DNA from: Nitrospirales bacterium
GTDB taxonomy: Bacteria; Nitrospirota; Nitrospiria; Nitrospirales; UBA8639
Length of the DNA: 33,314 nucleotides
Assembly (NCBI GenBank): GCA_021604105.1
Contig: BQIW01000049.1
Coordinates: forward strand, 1 to 33,314
Direction of reading: 5' to 3'
The position numbers were made by a program, and so were the translations under genes. The first letter of the stretch is position 1. Each line of letters begins with the position of its first letter. Below, in pieces: positions 16,101-24,799 of this stretch. The notes under the pieces were generated by a model, which saw only the letters and a program-made list of their open reading frames with translations, searched no databases and had not been told where the DNA came from.

Positions 16101-16320
16101 TGAACACGCACGGGGACGCGTGCTCAATAACCTGTCATCCATGTTAAGCACGAATTCGGGCTCTGTAGGAAAGGCTCAGGTGCAGAAAGTCATTAGCGGG
16201 GTCCAGAACTTTAGGAAAGGGGCGTTTTGCCCGTTTGCCGAACAACCCATTTTGAAGGCTTTTGCTATTCCTTCGGGTGGGTATTTCCTCATGCTGTTCA
16301 TGGAATATCTTGGCAAATGA
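13174..16320 (+). CDS. Large polytopic membrane protein of unknown function with periplasmic N-terminal region
   Basis: A 1048-residue protein I cannot place in a named family. A membrane anchor lies at about residues 12-30 (PVTGLLILLTVLGGFLYY). About 620 residues predicted to be periplasmic follow, with alternating alpha/beta segments such as FKVLIVVTEGTPFASGTEYR, HVLVLWVKDQDL and GVIFFTTDLDARLLHPSQYQ, which suggest a two-lobed, sensor-like fold. Seven membrane helices follow at about 650-672, 683-706, 728-746, 815-835, 851-872, 924-943 and 950-971, and the C-terminus is cytoplasmic. Close cysteine pairs (ICWNERC, QCSSEAEC, ECVNKVGEGAWPTC, VCHKASGLLAPGIC and, in a short outside loop, PCRGETC) all fall on the predicted periplasmic side, as disulfides would. 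A cytoplasmic loop carries ECTGC. It resembles a receptor with a large outer domain and seven helices. It stands alone, converging on clpB. Confidence 0.75.
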   Translation: MSPEKSDDFKIPVTGLLILLTVLGGFLYYQQPFKSDRPVKEVQSKPVLVGDKRVQSRLWQDPFASVKAHKHAEPKAGPSQPGAQSPHAALNDSETQDHHNLRLQFREITKPIGEDQPTFKVLIVVTEGTPFASGTEYRLRHRYAVVSALGEAGYIPEEGEFFRYFSWHRTNLQGRNICWNERCPTLDVPLEWFKPDTTEKEHVLVLWVKDQDLEKNPLASLEGLVAFVNDAVPGSQKNRSNDPVDSMLSFTVLGPFHSGTLRAMISEVLERQRLASPSTTSPEDSPAIQYLSYSATASEAVLFEGLNIDKNQCSSEAECWESMKSLGFDVHRVIGTDEELARKLVEELRKRDVDFTSEQDHIALIGEWDTLYGRKLPLTFLEVSHRTPDLDLLAKIRNLEDVDWPDWAHRFSYLRGIDGELPQSSDASGGKSEGDGTLSQNVFKINKSLERPEGPAQFDYLRRLALQIRVEDQRIREECVNKVGEGAWPTCPGFKAMGILAGDVYDKLLLLQALRKEFPGVIFFTTDLDARLLHPSQYQWTRNLLIASHFGLRLHDTVQGSIPPFRDAYQTSLFLSVLLAIDPDPVCHKASGLLAPGICDNAPDQQASQRTPRVFEVGLTGAYDLSDDAPSIHAARPDFENGEPAPPIGLRTFFLLGCILLSSWLIYAAMSRKAVFLAKAASTSLMFWVFLFAVLGSYSWLYVSIANQLEHGEPFVWLEGISVWPTELLRLGAFFLSLWFLCRGYRTLQAKFRQLEAEFGLSPGECTGCFEWKKWMEFGPDFSRGSAPPKHTVRETWRIYTSLMGLRCAGSRVVAQTAVYLVLFAFPIFLLIGFPATPCRGETCFYWDKAILILSVLTMWLLVFFVVYVTRLCARMVDWVLQPDVEWPPRNTAREPWFHSSRKDALANIQHSLWFCGQLTEVVGTLIYYPFIIVLVMIVSRSSFFDDWDLPISLLIVIGSNIGLAIFSAFHFRQTAEHARGRVLNNLSSMLSTNSGSVGKAQVQKVISGVQNFRKGAFCPFAEQPILKAFAIPSGGYFLMLFMEYLGK

Positions 16321-16344
16321 TAGGACGGGAATCTGTTGAGGAGG

Positions 16345-16389
16345 GCAATCCAACGGGGAGTCCCACGAGTATTCTTCCCGTTGGATTGC
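16345..16389. terminator. Bidirectional hairpin between the large membrane protein gene and clpB
   Basis: A perfect 13-bp stem GCAATCCAACGGG/CCCGTTGGATTGC with a 19-base loop lies in the 79-bp gap between two converging genes. It has no long T-run on either side, so it may act as an mRNA-end stabiliser or weak terminator for both. Confidence 0.55.
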
Positions 16390-16399
16390 AAGCCTGAGG

Positions 16400-19000
16400 T
16401 CAGGCCTCCACTTTGTCCTGGGCGGTAAGGACGAATTTGCCGTCAACCAGATCGCCCGTAATTCGTTGGCCATCCACCGCTTTGCCCTGAATGATGAGCC
16501 GAGAGAGTGGCGTTTCGATTTCCTGTTGAAGCAGACGTTTCAACGGCCGTGCTCCATAGACCTGGTCGTAGCCCCGCGCGGCCAAATCGGCCACGGCCTC
16601 CGGGGAGAGCTCCAAGGACATCCGCCGGTCCGCCAATCTGACCCTCAGCCGTTCCAATTGAATTTCGACGATTTGCGCCAATTCCTCCCGTGTTAAGGGA
16701 TGGAAGACCACAATTTCATCGACCCGGTTTAAGAATTCGGGACGGAAGTGCTGTTGAATTTCTTTGAGCACTAAGGCGCGGATGGCTTCGTAGTCCATAT
16801 TCCGTTGCTGAGCTTCCAAAATATCCTGACTGCCCAGGTTCGAGGTCATAATGAGCACCGTGTTTTTGAAGTCCACGGTTCGGCCTTGTGAATCGGTCAA
16901 CCGCCCGTCGTCCAGGACTTGCAGGAGAGTGTTAAAGACATCATGATGCGCCTTTTCGATTTCATCGAAGAGGATGACCGAGAAGGGTCTGCGCCGCACC
17001 GCTTCGGTTAACTGCCCGCCTTCTTCATAGCCCACATATCCTGGCGGGGCGCCGATCAATCGGGCCACGGTATGTTTTTCCATATATTCCGACATATCGA
17101 TACGGACCATGTTGGCTTCGTTATCGAAAAGGGTATGCGCCAGCGCCCGTGCCAACTCGGTTTTACCCACGCCGGTCGGTCCCAGAAAGAGGAACGAACC
17201 GATGGGCCGATTGGGATCTTTGATGCCGGACCGGGCACGCAACACGGCTTCGGCCACCGCTTTGACGGCTTCATCCTGTCCGATCACGCGTTTGTGTAAC
17301 CATTCATCGAGGTGTAGCAGTTTCTCCACTTCGCCTTGGAGTAACCGGCTCACGGGAATGCCTGTCCACCGGCTCACCACCTCGGCGATGTCATCTTCAT
17401 CGACCTCTTCTTTGAGCAGACGGCTGGTGCCTTGCTGATTGGCGAGACGCTCTTCCTCGTCCTTCATGGATTTTTCCAGTTTGGGCAAGGTGCCGTAGCG
17501 CAACTCCGCCACACGATTCAGGTCATACTGCCGCTCGGCCTGCTCGATTTGTTGCTTGACGCCTTCGATCTCCTGCCGGATCGTTTGTAAGGTTCCAACA
17601 GATGATTTCTCCGCATCCCATTGGGCTTTCAAGTCATTCAAGGCTTCCTGTTTGCTCGTCAACTCCTGCTCGATGGTGGATAACCGTGTGCGGCTGCCCT
17701 CATCGGTTTCTTTCTTTAAGGCTTCCCGTTCAATTTCCAATTGGAGAACTTTTCGGGAGATCTCATCCATTTCGGCGGGCATGCTGTCAATTTCGGTTCG
17801 CAACCGCGCACTGGCTTCGTCAATGAGGTCAATCGCTTTATCGGGCAGAAACCGGTCACCGATGTAGCGATTGGACAGGCGTGAAGCTGCCACTAATGCC
17901 GAGTCTTTGATGCGCACGCCATGATGGACTTCATACCGTTCCTTTAACCCGCGCAGAATGGAAATGGTATCTTCCACCGACGGCTGATCGACCACCACCG
18001 GCTGGAACCGCCGCTCCAAGGCCGCATCTTTTTCAATATGTTTCCGGTATTCATCCAGCGTGGTCGCACCAATCATATGGAGCTCACCTCTGGCCAGCAT
18101 CGGCTTCAGCAAATTGGCGGCATCCATGGATCCCTCCGCCGCTCCGGCCCCCACGACCGTGTGCAATTCATCGATAAACAACAGGATCTGTCCCTGGGAA
18201 GACTGAATCTCTTTCAACACCGCTTTTAACCGCTCTTCAAATTCCCCGCGAAATTTGGCACCCGCAACCAGGGCACCCATATCAAGCACGATCAAACGTT
18301 TATTTTTAAGTCCTTCCGGCACATCCCCTTTGATGATGCGTTGTGCCAGTCCTTCGACAATGGCTGTTTTCCCCACTCCCGGTTCTCCAATCAGGACCGG
18401 GTTGTTCTTGGTACGGCGGGACAGGATCTGCACCACACGACGAATTTCTTCATCCCGGCCGATCACCGGATCCAGTTTTCCCTGGCTGGCCAACCGGGTC
18501 AGATCCCGACCATATTTTTCTAATGCCTGATACGTGCCCTCGGGATCCTGGCTGGTCACGCGTTGATTGCCCCGCACTTCCTGAAGGCCGGCGAGCACTT
18601 TATCCCGCTTGAGTCCCATGGAGGCAAATACACCCCCTTCGACCACCATGGCCAGAATGACGTGCTCGACACTCAGGAATTCATCCCGTAATTCCTTCAT
18701 CTCCGTTTCCGCCTGGTTGAGCACCTTTGCCAGACGCGGAGAGAGATGGACCTGCCCCGGAGGCGCCCCACTCCCCTGAACCTGAGGCACCTTCTGCAGC
18801 GCTTGCTCTGCGGCATTTTTGACGGCGGTCGGAGAGACTCCCGTATGCTCTAAAAGGGGGTGCGCCAATCCACCGGATTGCTCCAATAACGCCAGGAGGA
18901 GATGCTCCACATCAATCCCTTGATGGCTCCGTCGCATCGCGATCCCCGAGGCAGCCTGCAGGGCTTCCTGTAATTTGATCGTCATCCGGTTAAGGTCCAT
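16400..19000 (-). CDS. clpB: ATP-dependent disaggregase ClpB
   Basis: An 866-residue Hsp100 chaperone that extracts and refolds aggregated proteins together with DnaK. The order is: an N-terminal double-repeat domain (from [20 protein letters not shown]); first AAA+ module with Walker [16 protein letters not shown] and Walker [11 protein letters not shown]; a long coiled-coil middle domain ([13 protein letters not shown] through [20 protein letters not shown]) that distinguishes ClpB from ClpA and ClpC; second AAA+ module with [15 protein letters not shown] and [11 protein letters not shown]. Length and order match the family. AGGAGG six bases before the ATG at 19000 fixes the start; a start five codons upstream is less likely. 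The 189 bases upstream are A/T-rich, but I see no clear CIRCE element or sigma-32 promoter. Confidence 0.98.
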   Translation of the reverse strand: MDLNRMTIKLQEALQAASGIAMRRSHQGIDVEHLLLALLEQSGGLAHPLLEHTGVSPTAVKNAAEQALQKVPQVQGSGAPPGQVHLSPRLAKVLNQAETEMKELRDEFLSVEHVILAMVVEGGVFASMGLKRDKVLAGLQEVRGNQRVTSQDPEGTYQALEKYGRDLTRLASQGKLDPVIGRDEEIRRVVQILSRRTKNNPVLIGEPGVGKTAIVEGLAQRIIKGDVPEGLKNKRLIVLDMGALVAGAKFRGEFEERLKAVLKEIQSSQGQILLFIDELHTVVGAGAAEGSMDAANLLKPMLARGELHMIGATTLDEYRKHIEKDAALERRFQPVVVDQPSVEDTISILRGLKERYEVHHGVRIKDSALVAASRLSNRYIGDRFLPDKAIDLIDEASARLRTEIDSMPAEMDEISRKVLQLEIEREALKKETDEGSRTRLSTIEQELTSKQEALNDLKAQWDAEKSSVGTLQTIRQEIEGVKQQIEQAERQYDLNRVAELRYGTLPKLEKSMKDEEERLANQQGTSRLLKEEVDEDDIAEVVSRWTGIPVSRLLQGEVEKLLHLDEWLHKRVIGQDEAVKAVAEAVLRARSGIKDPNRPIGSFLFLGPTGVGKTELARALAHTLFDNEANMVRIDMSEYMEKHTVARLIGAPPGYVGYEEGGQLTEAVRRRPFSVILFDEIEKAHHDVFNTLLQVLDDGRLTDSQGRTVDFKNTVLIMTSNLGSQDILEAQQRNMDYEAIRALVLKEIQQHFRPEFLNRVDEIVVFHPLTREELAQIVEIQLERLRVRLADRRMSLELSPEAVADLAARGYDQVYGARPLKRLLQQEIETPLSRLIIQGKAVDGQRITGDLVDGKFVLTAQDKVEA

Positions 19001-19189
19001 TGGCTTCCTCCTCAAAAATAAAGGACGTATCGGTATAAATTTTGTCTCTTAGTATAAAGATAATAATCCCCGGCTGGAATTCAACCCCTCAGGCCTGATT
19101 CACAGTCGACATTCTTCCCATCCCCCCTGTCACGCGACAGTCAAACGGAGGGCGAAAACAAGAATACCGTCAGAACAAGGCGTCGAGCG

Positions 19190-20824
19190 TTAGGACGATG
19201 ACGAACCCAGGATACGTTCGTACAACCGATGCACGGTGGTGGTATGCCGGCGATAGTCGTTCAGAAATGTTTCCGTGGCCTGGGCCACGCTTGCGTGTTT
19301 GCGATATCCCATTCTGACGGCACATTTGGCAATTTCTTTCGCCTTACTCGGGAGCAGATGCGTTTGAAATTCATGGACCATTTGAAGCTTGTGTTCGAGA
19401 TTTCTCAAAAACACATAAGACTCTTTGAGCAGGCGCGCCTCTTGTGCCGTCAGTTTCTCAATGTGCATCAACTTCACCAATGCTTTGAGCGTTTGCCGAT
19501 CACGGATTTTAGGATACGCCTGTCCCCAACGCAGTTGAAGGGCTTGCACAATAAATTCTATTTCCCGAATGCCTCCGATGCCCAGTTTGACATGTCGGTC
19601 GACTTCCCCTCGTCGAATCATCTTGGACAGAATTTGTGCCCGGAGTGATTGAATGGCTGGAAATACCTGACCTTCGTCTTCTTCATTCCCATAAACAAAA
19701 TTGGTCAGCCCTTTGATTAATGCTTGTCCCACACGAGGATTGCCGGCAATGGGCTTGGCTTTGAGAAAGGCCAGGCGTTCCCAGGTTCGTCCACGACCCG
19801 CATAATAATGAAGCGCATCTTCAAGGGACGAGGCCAAGGGCCCGACCATCCCTTCCGGACGGAGACGAAGATCGACTCGAAATAAGGCGCCTTCCGATGT
19901 GGGGGCCGTTAAGACCGCCGTAAGTTCCCTGGCCAAAGTCTCACAATACAGCACCCGTGCAATACTGGTTTGTCCCTTCCCCGCTTTCGTCTTTCCTTCG
20001 GGAGCATGGTACACATAAATCAGATCGACATCCGAGCTATAATTGAGCTCCCAGCCTCCGAGTTTCCCCATGGCCAGCACGGAGAATCCGTCCACCTGTT
20101 TTCGGCTCGATAGCCCCTCCCCAAAATCGCCAAATCGCCGGGCTAACTCCTGGTTCACCAGTTCATAAGCCGCCTGTATCACAGCCGAAGCAAGTTCCGA
20201 TAATACCGTATAGGTCTCTATAGGGGTGGCGATGCCCAATAAGTCCCGAATCCCGATTCGGAGCATTTCGCGACGCTTCATCCGGCGTAACGCTTCACAT
20301 TTCGCCTCAAAACTCGTCACCGTACTGAGGGCAGCCTGCACGTTGGCCTCAAGAGCACTCCGCGTCATCCGTCGTCGCAGAACCCCATCATCTTCAATCC
20401 AATACACGAGTAACGGATCGCGAATAAAGGTTTGCGCCATGGCCGGACTATTCCCGAACGCCGCTCCCAACACCTCGACCACATGCGGAACCATCGCTAA
20501 ATATTGAAACAATTGAAGCCGTTGGATCCCGGAGTCGACATACCGTTCCCATTCATTGATGGCCTGATCCGGATCGGCTGTTCGCGTCACGCTGTTTAAT
20601 ACCCCGGGCAGAATGGTTGCCAGAGCTTTCCGGGTGACCGGTTCCCCGGCCATGGCTTGCAGGTTCTGGTCGGCCCGTTTCCAATCCTGCAGGCCATACG
20701 CCTCAAGTATGTGGGCAACATCTTGGGAGGGAAGTCCTGAGGCCAGGAGTAAAGGCGTCGGATCAGGAAGGGAAACAGCCGGAGGATCACCCTCAGAAGC
20801 TGTGTGTGGTTTGAAAGCCGTCAT
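19190..20824 (-). CDS. glnE: GlnE half-protein resembling the adenylyl-removing domain
   Basis: A 544-residue protein corresponding to one half of GlnE (normally about 950 residues with two nucleotidyltransferase domains). It carries AMGKLGGWELNYSSDVDLIY near residue 250, with the intact D-x-D metal pair, then VDLRLRPEGMVGPLASSLED and, near residue 410, the helical signature KLGIGGIREIEFIVQALQL. Sequence details (LNYSSDVDL, GGIREIEFIVQ, NLEHKLQ) match the N-terminal, adenylyl-removing half of E. coli GlnE, which deadenylylates glutamine synthetase when PII-UMP is high. The matching other half is a separate gene transcribed away from this one, only 72 bases apart. The ATG at 20824 is preferred to a TTG two codons upstream. 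Confidence 0.87.
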   Translation of the reverse strand: MTAFKPHTASEGDPPAVSLPDPTPLLLASGLPSQDVAHILEAYGLQDWKRADQNLQAMAGEPVTRKALATILPGVLNSVTRTADPDQAINEWERYVDSGIQRLQLFQYLAMVPHVVEVLGAAFGNSPAMAQTFIRDPLLVYWIEDDGVLRRRMTRSALEANVQAALSTVTSFEAKCEALRRMKRREMLRIGIRDLLGIATPIETYTVLSELASAVIQAAYELVNQELARRFGDFGEGLSSRKQVDGFSVLAMGKLGGWELNYSSDVDLIYVYHAPEGKTKAGKGQTSIARVLYCETLARELTAVLTAPTSEGALFRVDLRLRPEGMVGPLASSLEDALHYYAGRGRTWERLAFLKAKPIAGNPRVGQALIKGLTNFVYGNEEDEGQVFPAIQSLRAQILSKMIRRGEVDRHVKLGIGGIREIEFIVQALQLRWGQAYPKIRDRQTLKALVKLMHIEKLTAQEARLLKESYVFLRNLEHKLQMVHEFQTHLLPSKAKEIAKCAVRMGYRKHASVAQATETFLNDYRRHTTTVHRLYERILGSSSS

Positions 20825-20837
20825 CGTCAAAAGGAAA

Positions 20838-20888
20838 ATTATACGGGAGCACGGCAGACCTTACAATGCAACAATTTTTCAGTATACT
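20838..20888. promoter_or_regulatory. Divergent promoters of the two glnE halves sharing one -35 hexamer
   Basis: On the minus strand, TTGTAA (20866-20861), a 17-base spacer and TATAAT (20843-20838) face the 544-residue gene. On the plus strand the same six bases read TTACAA (20861-20866), followed after 16 bases by TATACT (20883-20888), eight bases before the ATG at 20897. RNA polymerase cannot occupy both promoters at once if both use this hexamer. The -10 boxes are strong matches; the -35 matches are only 4/6 and 3/6. Confidence 0.5.
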
Positions 20889-20896
20889 CGGACACC

Positions 20897-23143
20897 ATGA
20901 ACGAAGCCGAGCGAATCCAGTCGTATCAAACCCAGTGCCCTGATCTTCGTCCGGCCTTGATCCGAGATTTTGTCCGGCAGATGGACCCGGACTATTTTGA
21001 TAGTTTTCCTCCCTCGGCAATTCTGGAACATTTAGCTCTGGCGAATCAGCTCACCTTTGAACGACCCTGTGCCATCTCGATCCGGACTCTCCCCGGCCGA
21101 CAATATCAATTGACTCTGGTGGGGTACGACTATTTTTCAGAATTTGCCACGTTCTGTGGGGTTTTATCGTCCTTTGGGCTGGATATTCGCGAGGCGACAA
21201 TTTTCACCTCGCTGGAGACCACGTCCCCCACTTCCCATTCCACGAAATCTTCTCCGGGACACATGCCCATGGGTGTATCTTCACAGGCAACCCGGGGGTT
21301 GACCAGAAAAATTGTGGTGGATGTCTTTCATGTGCAGGCTCTTGAAGAGCTGAAATTTGACGAACCCGAACAACGTGAGTTTCAAGAGATGGTGACGGTC
21401 CTCCTCGTTCTTCTTCAAAAGAATCAGATCCGGCAAGCCCGTCGCCAGGTGAATCGCCGGCTCATTGAGAATTTAGAGAATATGCGACAGAAACAGACGG
21501 ACATGGTCCATCCGGTGCACATTACCTTTTCCAACCCGCGCAGCGGCCATGAAACCATTCTGGATATCAGCTCAACCGATACGCCCGCATTTTTGTACAC
21601 GTTTGCCAATGCCCTGGCCATGCGCGGGATCTATATTGTGAAAGCCAAGATTGAAGTTGCGAACCATCGCGTCCGCAACCGTCTCTATGTCCGCGGGCGG
21701 CAGGGCGGCAAAATTCAGGGGAAATCTGAACAACAGGAACTGCGAACGGCCGCCACCCTACTCAAAGAATTCACCCATTACCTGAGGTGGGCACCGGACC
21801 CCGGGAAAGCGCTCGACCATTTCGACCAATTCCTGGATCAATGGTTAGAGCAGGCGAATACTCCATCCCATCTCACCAAGCTGAGCCAGGCTTCCACTCT
21901 GGAGCGACTGGCGCAACTCTTTGGCAGCAGTGATTACCTGTGGGAGGACCTCCTTCGCCGGCAGCATGACAATTTGTTGCCCATGATGAATCAGTACCAA
22001 AAAGGTCCCCTGATCCGGTCAAAATCTCTGCTCGGTAAGGCCATAGAACCGTTATTGCTCAAAGCCAAAACTCCCGCCGATAAAAAACAGCGTTTGAATC
22101 GATGGAAGGATGAAGAACTGTTTCGAATCGACATGCGGCATCTCCTGGAGAATAGTCCGCTCCCACAGTTTTCCCAAGCTCTGACCAATCTCGCTGACGT
22201 CATTCTCAATCAGGCCCTCCTGCATTCTCAACAGGCGATCAATCCGAAAGCCTCCCTTACCGCTCAACCCTCGATGGCGATCTTTGGGTTAGGGAAACTC
22301 GGCGGCGGGGAATTAGGGTATGCTTCCGATATCGAGATTCTGTTCGTCTATCATCTGCCGGGTAAACCACCGCGCGGGCAGACCGCGCGGATATCACCAG
22401 ATTATTTTGAACGCTGGGCGCAGGAATTTCTCCAATGGATTGAAGCCAAACAGGAAGGCATTTTTCACCTGGATACCAGGCTTCGGCCGCATGGAGAGAA
22501 AGGGCTCCTCGCCAATCCCCTCGAAGAAATTCAGCAATATTATACTTCAGAGGGCGGAGCCGCCCCCTTTGAACGACAAGCCCTCATCAAGCTCCGGTTT
22601 CTTGCCGGCAATCGTGTGGTCGGAAAAGCCGTTGAACAACATCGCGACCAATTTGTCTATGCTCCCGACCCATGGGATGTACAGACCGCCCTCCATCTCC
22701 GTGACCGTCAGATCAAAGAATTAGTCCGGCCGGGAACCACGCATGTCAAATACGGAGCGGGTGGCCTTCTTGATGTGGAGTATACCGTGCAATATCTTCA
22801 ACTCATGCATGGGCACGACCATCCCTCCATCCGGACGCCCAATACACTTGAGGCCATCGATCACCTGAGCGGGGAAGGCCTCTTCAGTCTTGAGGATGGA
22901 GCACAACTCAAAGACCACTATCTGTATTTCCGACAACTCATTGATGGCCTCAGAATTGTCCGTGGCCATGCCCAGGACCTTGTCCTGCCCCCATCCGGTT
23001 CCGATGAAATGGTGTTTCTCGCTCGCCGGCTCGGGATGCTCACCACAAACTGGCTTCAGGGAGCCGACGAACTGGAACATGCCATCCATACCAGGATGAG
23101 AAAAGTACGCGAACAATTCCTTAAACGGTTTCCCAAACTCTAA
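20897..23143 (+). CDS. ACT-domain GlnE-like protein resembling the adenylyltransferase half
   Basis: A 748-residue protein. Two ACT-like segments lie at the N-terminus, near residues 60-105 (YQLTLVGYDYFSEFATFCGV then LSSFGLDIREATI) and 203-270 (HITFSNPRSGHETILDIS, then FLYTFANALAMRGIYIVKAK). A GlnE-type nucleotidyltransferase core follows: IFGLGKLGGGELGYASDIEI near residue 460, LDTRLRPHGEKGLLANPLEE, then the helical segment KYGAGGLLDVEYTVQYLQLM. The late motifs match the C-terminal adenylyltransferase half of E. coli GlnE, which adenylylates glutamine synthetase when glutamine is high. ACT domains often sense amino acids, so they may replace or add to PII as the glutamine sensor (inference). 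The usual second metal Asp is Glu here (SDIEI instead of SDxDL). No Shine-Dalgarno sequence is present, and a -10 box ends 8 bases before the ATG, so translation may be leaderless. Confidence 0.82.
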   Translation: MNEAERIQSYQTQCPDLRPALIRDFVRQMDPDYFDSFPPSAILEHLALANQLTFERPCAISIRTLPGRQYQLTLVGYDYFSEFATFCGVLSSFGLDIREATIFTSLETTSPTSHSTKSSPGHMPMGVSSQATRGLTRKIVVDVFHVQALEELKFDEPEQREFQEMVTVLLVLLQKNQIRQARRQVNRRLIENLENMRQKQTDMVHPVHITFSNPRSGHETILDISSTDTPAFLYTFANALAMRGIYIVKAKIEVANHRVRNRLYVRGRQGGKIQGKSEQQELRTAATLLKEFTHYLRWAPDPGKALDHFDQFLDQWLEQANTPSHLTKLSQASTLERLAQLFGSSDYLWEDLLRRQHDNLLPMMNQYQKGPLIRSKSLLGKAIEPLLLKAKTPADKKQRLNRWKDEELFRIDMRHLLENSPLPQFSQALTNLADVILNQALLHSQQAINPKASLTAQPSMAIFGLGKLGGGELGYASDIEILFVYHLPGKPPRGQTARISPDYFERWAQEFLQWIEAKQEGIFHLDTRLRPHGEKGLLANPLEEIQQYYTSEGGAAPFERQALIKLRFLAGNRVVGKAVEQHRDQFVYAPDPWDVQTALHLRDRQIKELVRPGTTHVKYGAGGLLDVEYTVQYLQLMHGHDHPSIRTPNTLEAIDHLSGEGLFSLEDGAQLKDHYLYFRQLIDGLRIVRGHAQDLVLPPSGSDEMVFLARRLGMLTTNWLQGADELEHAIHTRMRKVREQFLKRFPKL

Positions 23144-23212
23144 CGCCCGGGCATCACACGGAGTGTCAGACCACCTCCAGTAAAACACCCGGGCATCAGG
23201 ATAATGCGTGGC

Positions 23213-23233
23213 TTCCCCGCGGGATGAGGGGAA
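23213..23233. other. Small hairpin between convergent genes
   Basis: A TTCCCC/GGGGAA stem with a 9-base loop lies between the ACT-GlnE gene and glnA, which converge. The same gap holds an 11-base direct repeat CCCGGGCATCA at 23146-23156 and 23188-23198. There is no T-run, so termination is only possible, not shown. Confidence 0.35.
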
Positions 23234-23247
23234 CAGGTCCTCACGGT

Positions 23248-24657
23248 TTAGACATCGTAGTACATAAAGTATTCATACGGGTGTGGCCTGACTCGAATGG
23301 CATCGATTTCATTGGACCGTTTATAAGCAATCCAGGCTTCAATCAGATCCTCGGAAAACACGCCGCCTTTCAAAAGAAATTCATAATCCTCCTCAAGAGC
23401 CTTGAGGGCCTGTTCCAGACTTGAGGGTAATGAGGGAATATTCCCTAATTCCTCCGGCTCTAAATCATAAAGATTTTTATCCATGGCTTCCCCTGGATGG
23501 ATTTTATTTTGAATCCCGTCCAATCCGGCCATGAGCATGGCACTGAAGGCCAAATACATGTTGCAGGAAGGATCAGGGAATCGAACCTCAATGCGCTTGG
23601 CCTTGGGACTCGGTGAATACATGGGGATGCGGATGCCGGCCGATCGATTCCGGCTGGAATAGGCCAGCAATACCGGTGCTTCAAAGCCCGGCGTCAGCCG
23701 TTTGTACGAATTCGTAATCGGATTGGTGAGCGCCGCCAAAGCCGGACCATGCTTGAGAATTCCGCCGATATAATACAGGCACAACTGCGAGACACCCGCA
23801 TATTCCTTCCCGGCAAACAGCGGCTTCCCGTCTTTCCAGATACTCTGATGCGTATGCATTCCCGTGCCATTATCCCCGTAGAGCGGCTTGGGCATGAAGG
23901 TCACGGTTTTGTTATGCCGACGTGCGACATTGCGTACGATATATTTGTACATCATCATCTGATCGGCCATCTTGACCAGGGTATCGAATCGAAGGTCGAT
24001 TTCGGCTTGGCCCCCTGTGGCCACTTCATGATGATGCTTCTCCACCTTGATCCCGGCTTTTTCCATTTCCCGGCACATCTCCGACCGAAGATCCTGTTGG
24101 GAGTCAACAGGAGCCACGGGGAAATATCCCTCCTTGTGTCGCGGGCGGGACCCGAGGTTGACCCCATCTTTTCCGGAATTCCAAATACCCTCTTCCGAGT
24201 CGACGAAGTAGTAACCGGAGTGGCTGTTTTGATCAAACGACACATGGTCAAAAATAAAGAATTCCGCTTCAGGGCCCCAATAGGAAATATCCCCGATTTT
24301 GGTGCTCTTGAGATATTGTTCGGCGCGAAGGGCCACACCGCGAGGATCCCGCTCGTAGATGGTACGGGTAATCGGATCTTGCACATCCCCCACGATGCTT
24401 AACGTCGGAATGTCCGTAAAGGGATCCAGGCAGGCGGTATTCGGATCAGGCACGATCAACATGTCGCTATTTTGAATCATGCGCCAGCCACGGATAGACG
24501 ATCCATCAAATCCTGAGCCATCTTTAAATAGATCCAACGTCAATTCTGAAGTCGGAATCGAAAAATGCTGCCAGCTCCCCATGAGATCGACAAACTTGAC
24601 GTCCACCATTTCCACCTTGTTCTTTTTTGCAAAATCCAACACTTCTTTCGCGGTCAT
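23248..24657 (-). CDS. glnA: Glutamine synthetase, type I, adenylylatable
   Basis: A 469-residue GSI that makes glutamine from glutamate, ammonia and ATP; the functional form is a dodecamer. Diagnostic motifs are FDGSSIRGW, the [10 protein letters not shown] metal ligand region, [39 protein letters not shown] and the Glu-flap region. Residue 397 is a tyrosine in [12 protein letters not shown], the same position and context as the adenylylated Tyr397 of the E. coli enzyme, which fits the presence of GlnE in this window. GGAGG seven bases before the ATG fixes the start. It is the last gene of a minus-strand nitrogen cluster; 142 bases separate it from the amt gene upstream, enough for an extra promoter. 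Confidence 0.98.
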   Translation of the reverse strand: MTAKEVLDFAKKNKVEMVDVKFVDLMGSWQHFSIPTSELTLDLFKDGSGFDGSSIRGWRMIQNSDMLIVPDPNTACLDPFTDIPTLSIVGDVQDPITRTIYERDPRGVALRAEQYLKSTKIGDISYWGPEAEFFIFDHVSFDQNSHSGYYFVDSEEGIWNSGKDGVNLGSRPRHKEGYFPVAPVDSQQDLRSEMCREMEKAGIKVEKHHHEVATGGQAEIDLRFDTLVKMADQMMMYKYIVRNVARRHNKTVTFMPKPLYGDNGTGMHTHQSIWKDGKPLFAGKEYAGVSQLCLYYIGGILKHGPALAALTNPITNSYKRLTPGFEAPVLLAYSSRNRSAGIRIPMYSPSPKAKRIEVRFPDPSCNMYLAFSAMLMAGLDGIQNKIHPGEAMDKNLYDLEPEELGNIPSLPSSLEQALKALEEDYEFLLKGGVFSEDLIEAWIAYKRSNEIDAIRVRPHPYEYFMYYDV

Positions 24658-24691
24658 TCAATACCTCCTTCGCAAACACATCTGTTTATAA

Positions 24692-24719
24692 ATGATAATC
24701 CCACACCTTACCTCCTCAA
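24692..24719 (-). promoter_or_regulatory. Possible internal promoter of glnA
   Basis: On the minus strand, TTGAGG (24719-24714), a 16-base spacer and TATCAT (24697-24692) stand 35 bases upstream of the glnA ATG. Both boxes are only moderate matches. A CCATGTG/CACATGG hairpin (24726-24746) just upstream could limit read-through from amt. Confidence 0.35.
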
Positions 24720-24799
24720 CTGTTTCCATGTGCGCATCCCACATGGATCAGAACCCATGCCCGGTTCCCCCGCATCATGCTCAACCACAAACCTTCCGG

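Noticed and set aside
19001-19189. CIRCE or sigma-32 control of clpB
   Set aside because: No TTAGCACTC-N9-GAGTGCTAA element is present. The only TTGAAT (minus strand) lacks a CCCCAT-type -10 at 13 bases, so no heat-shock element can be claimed.
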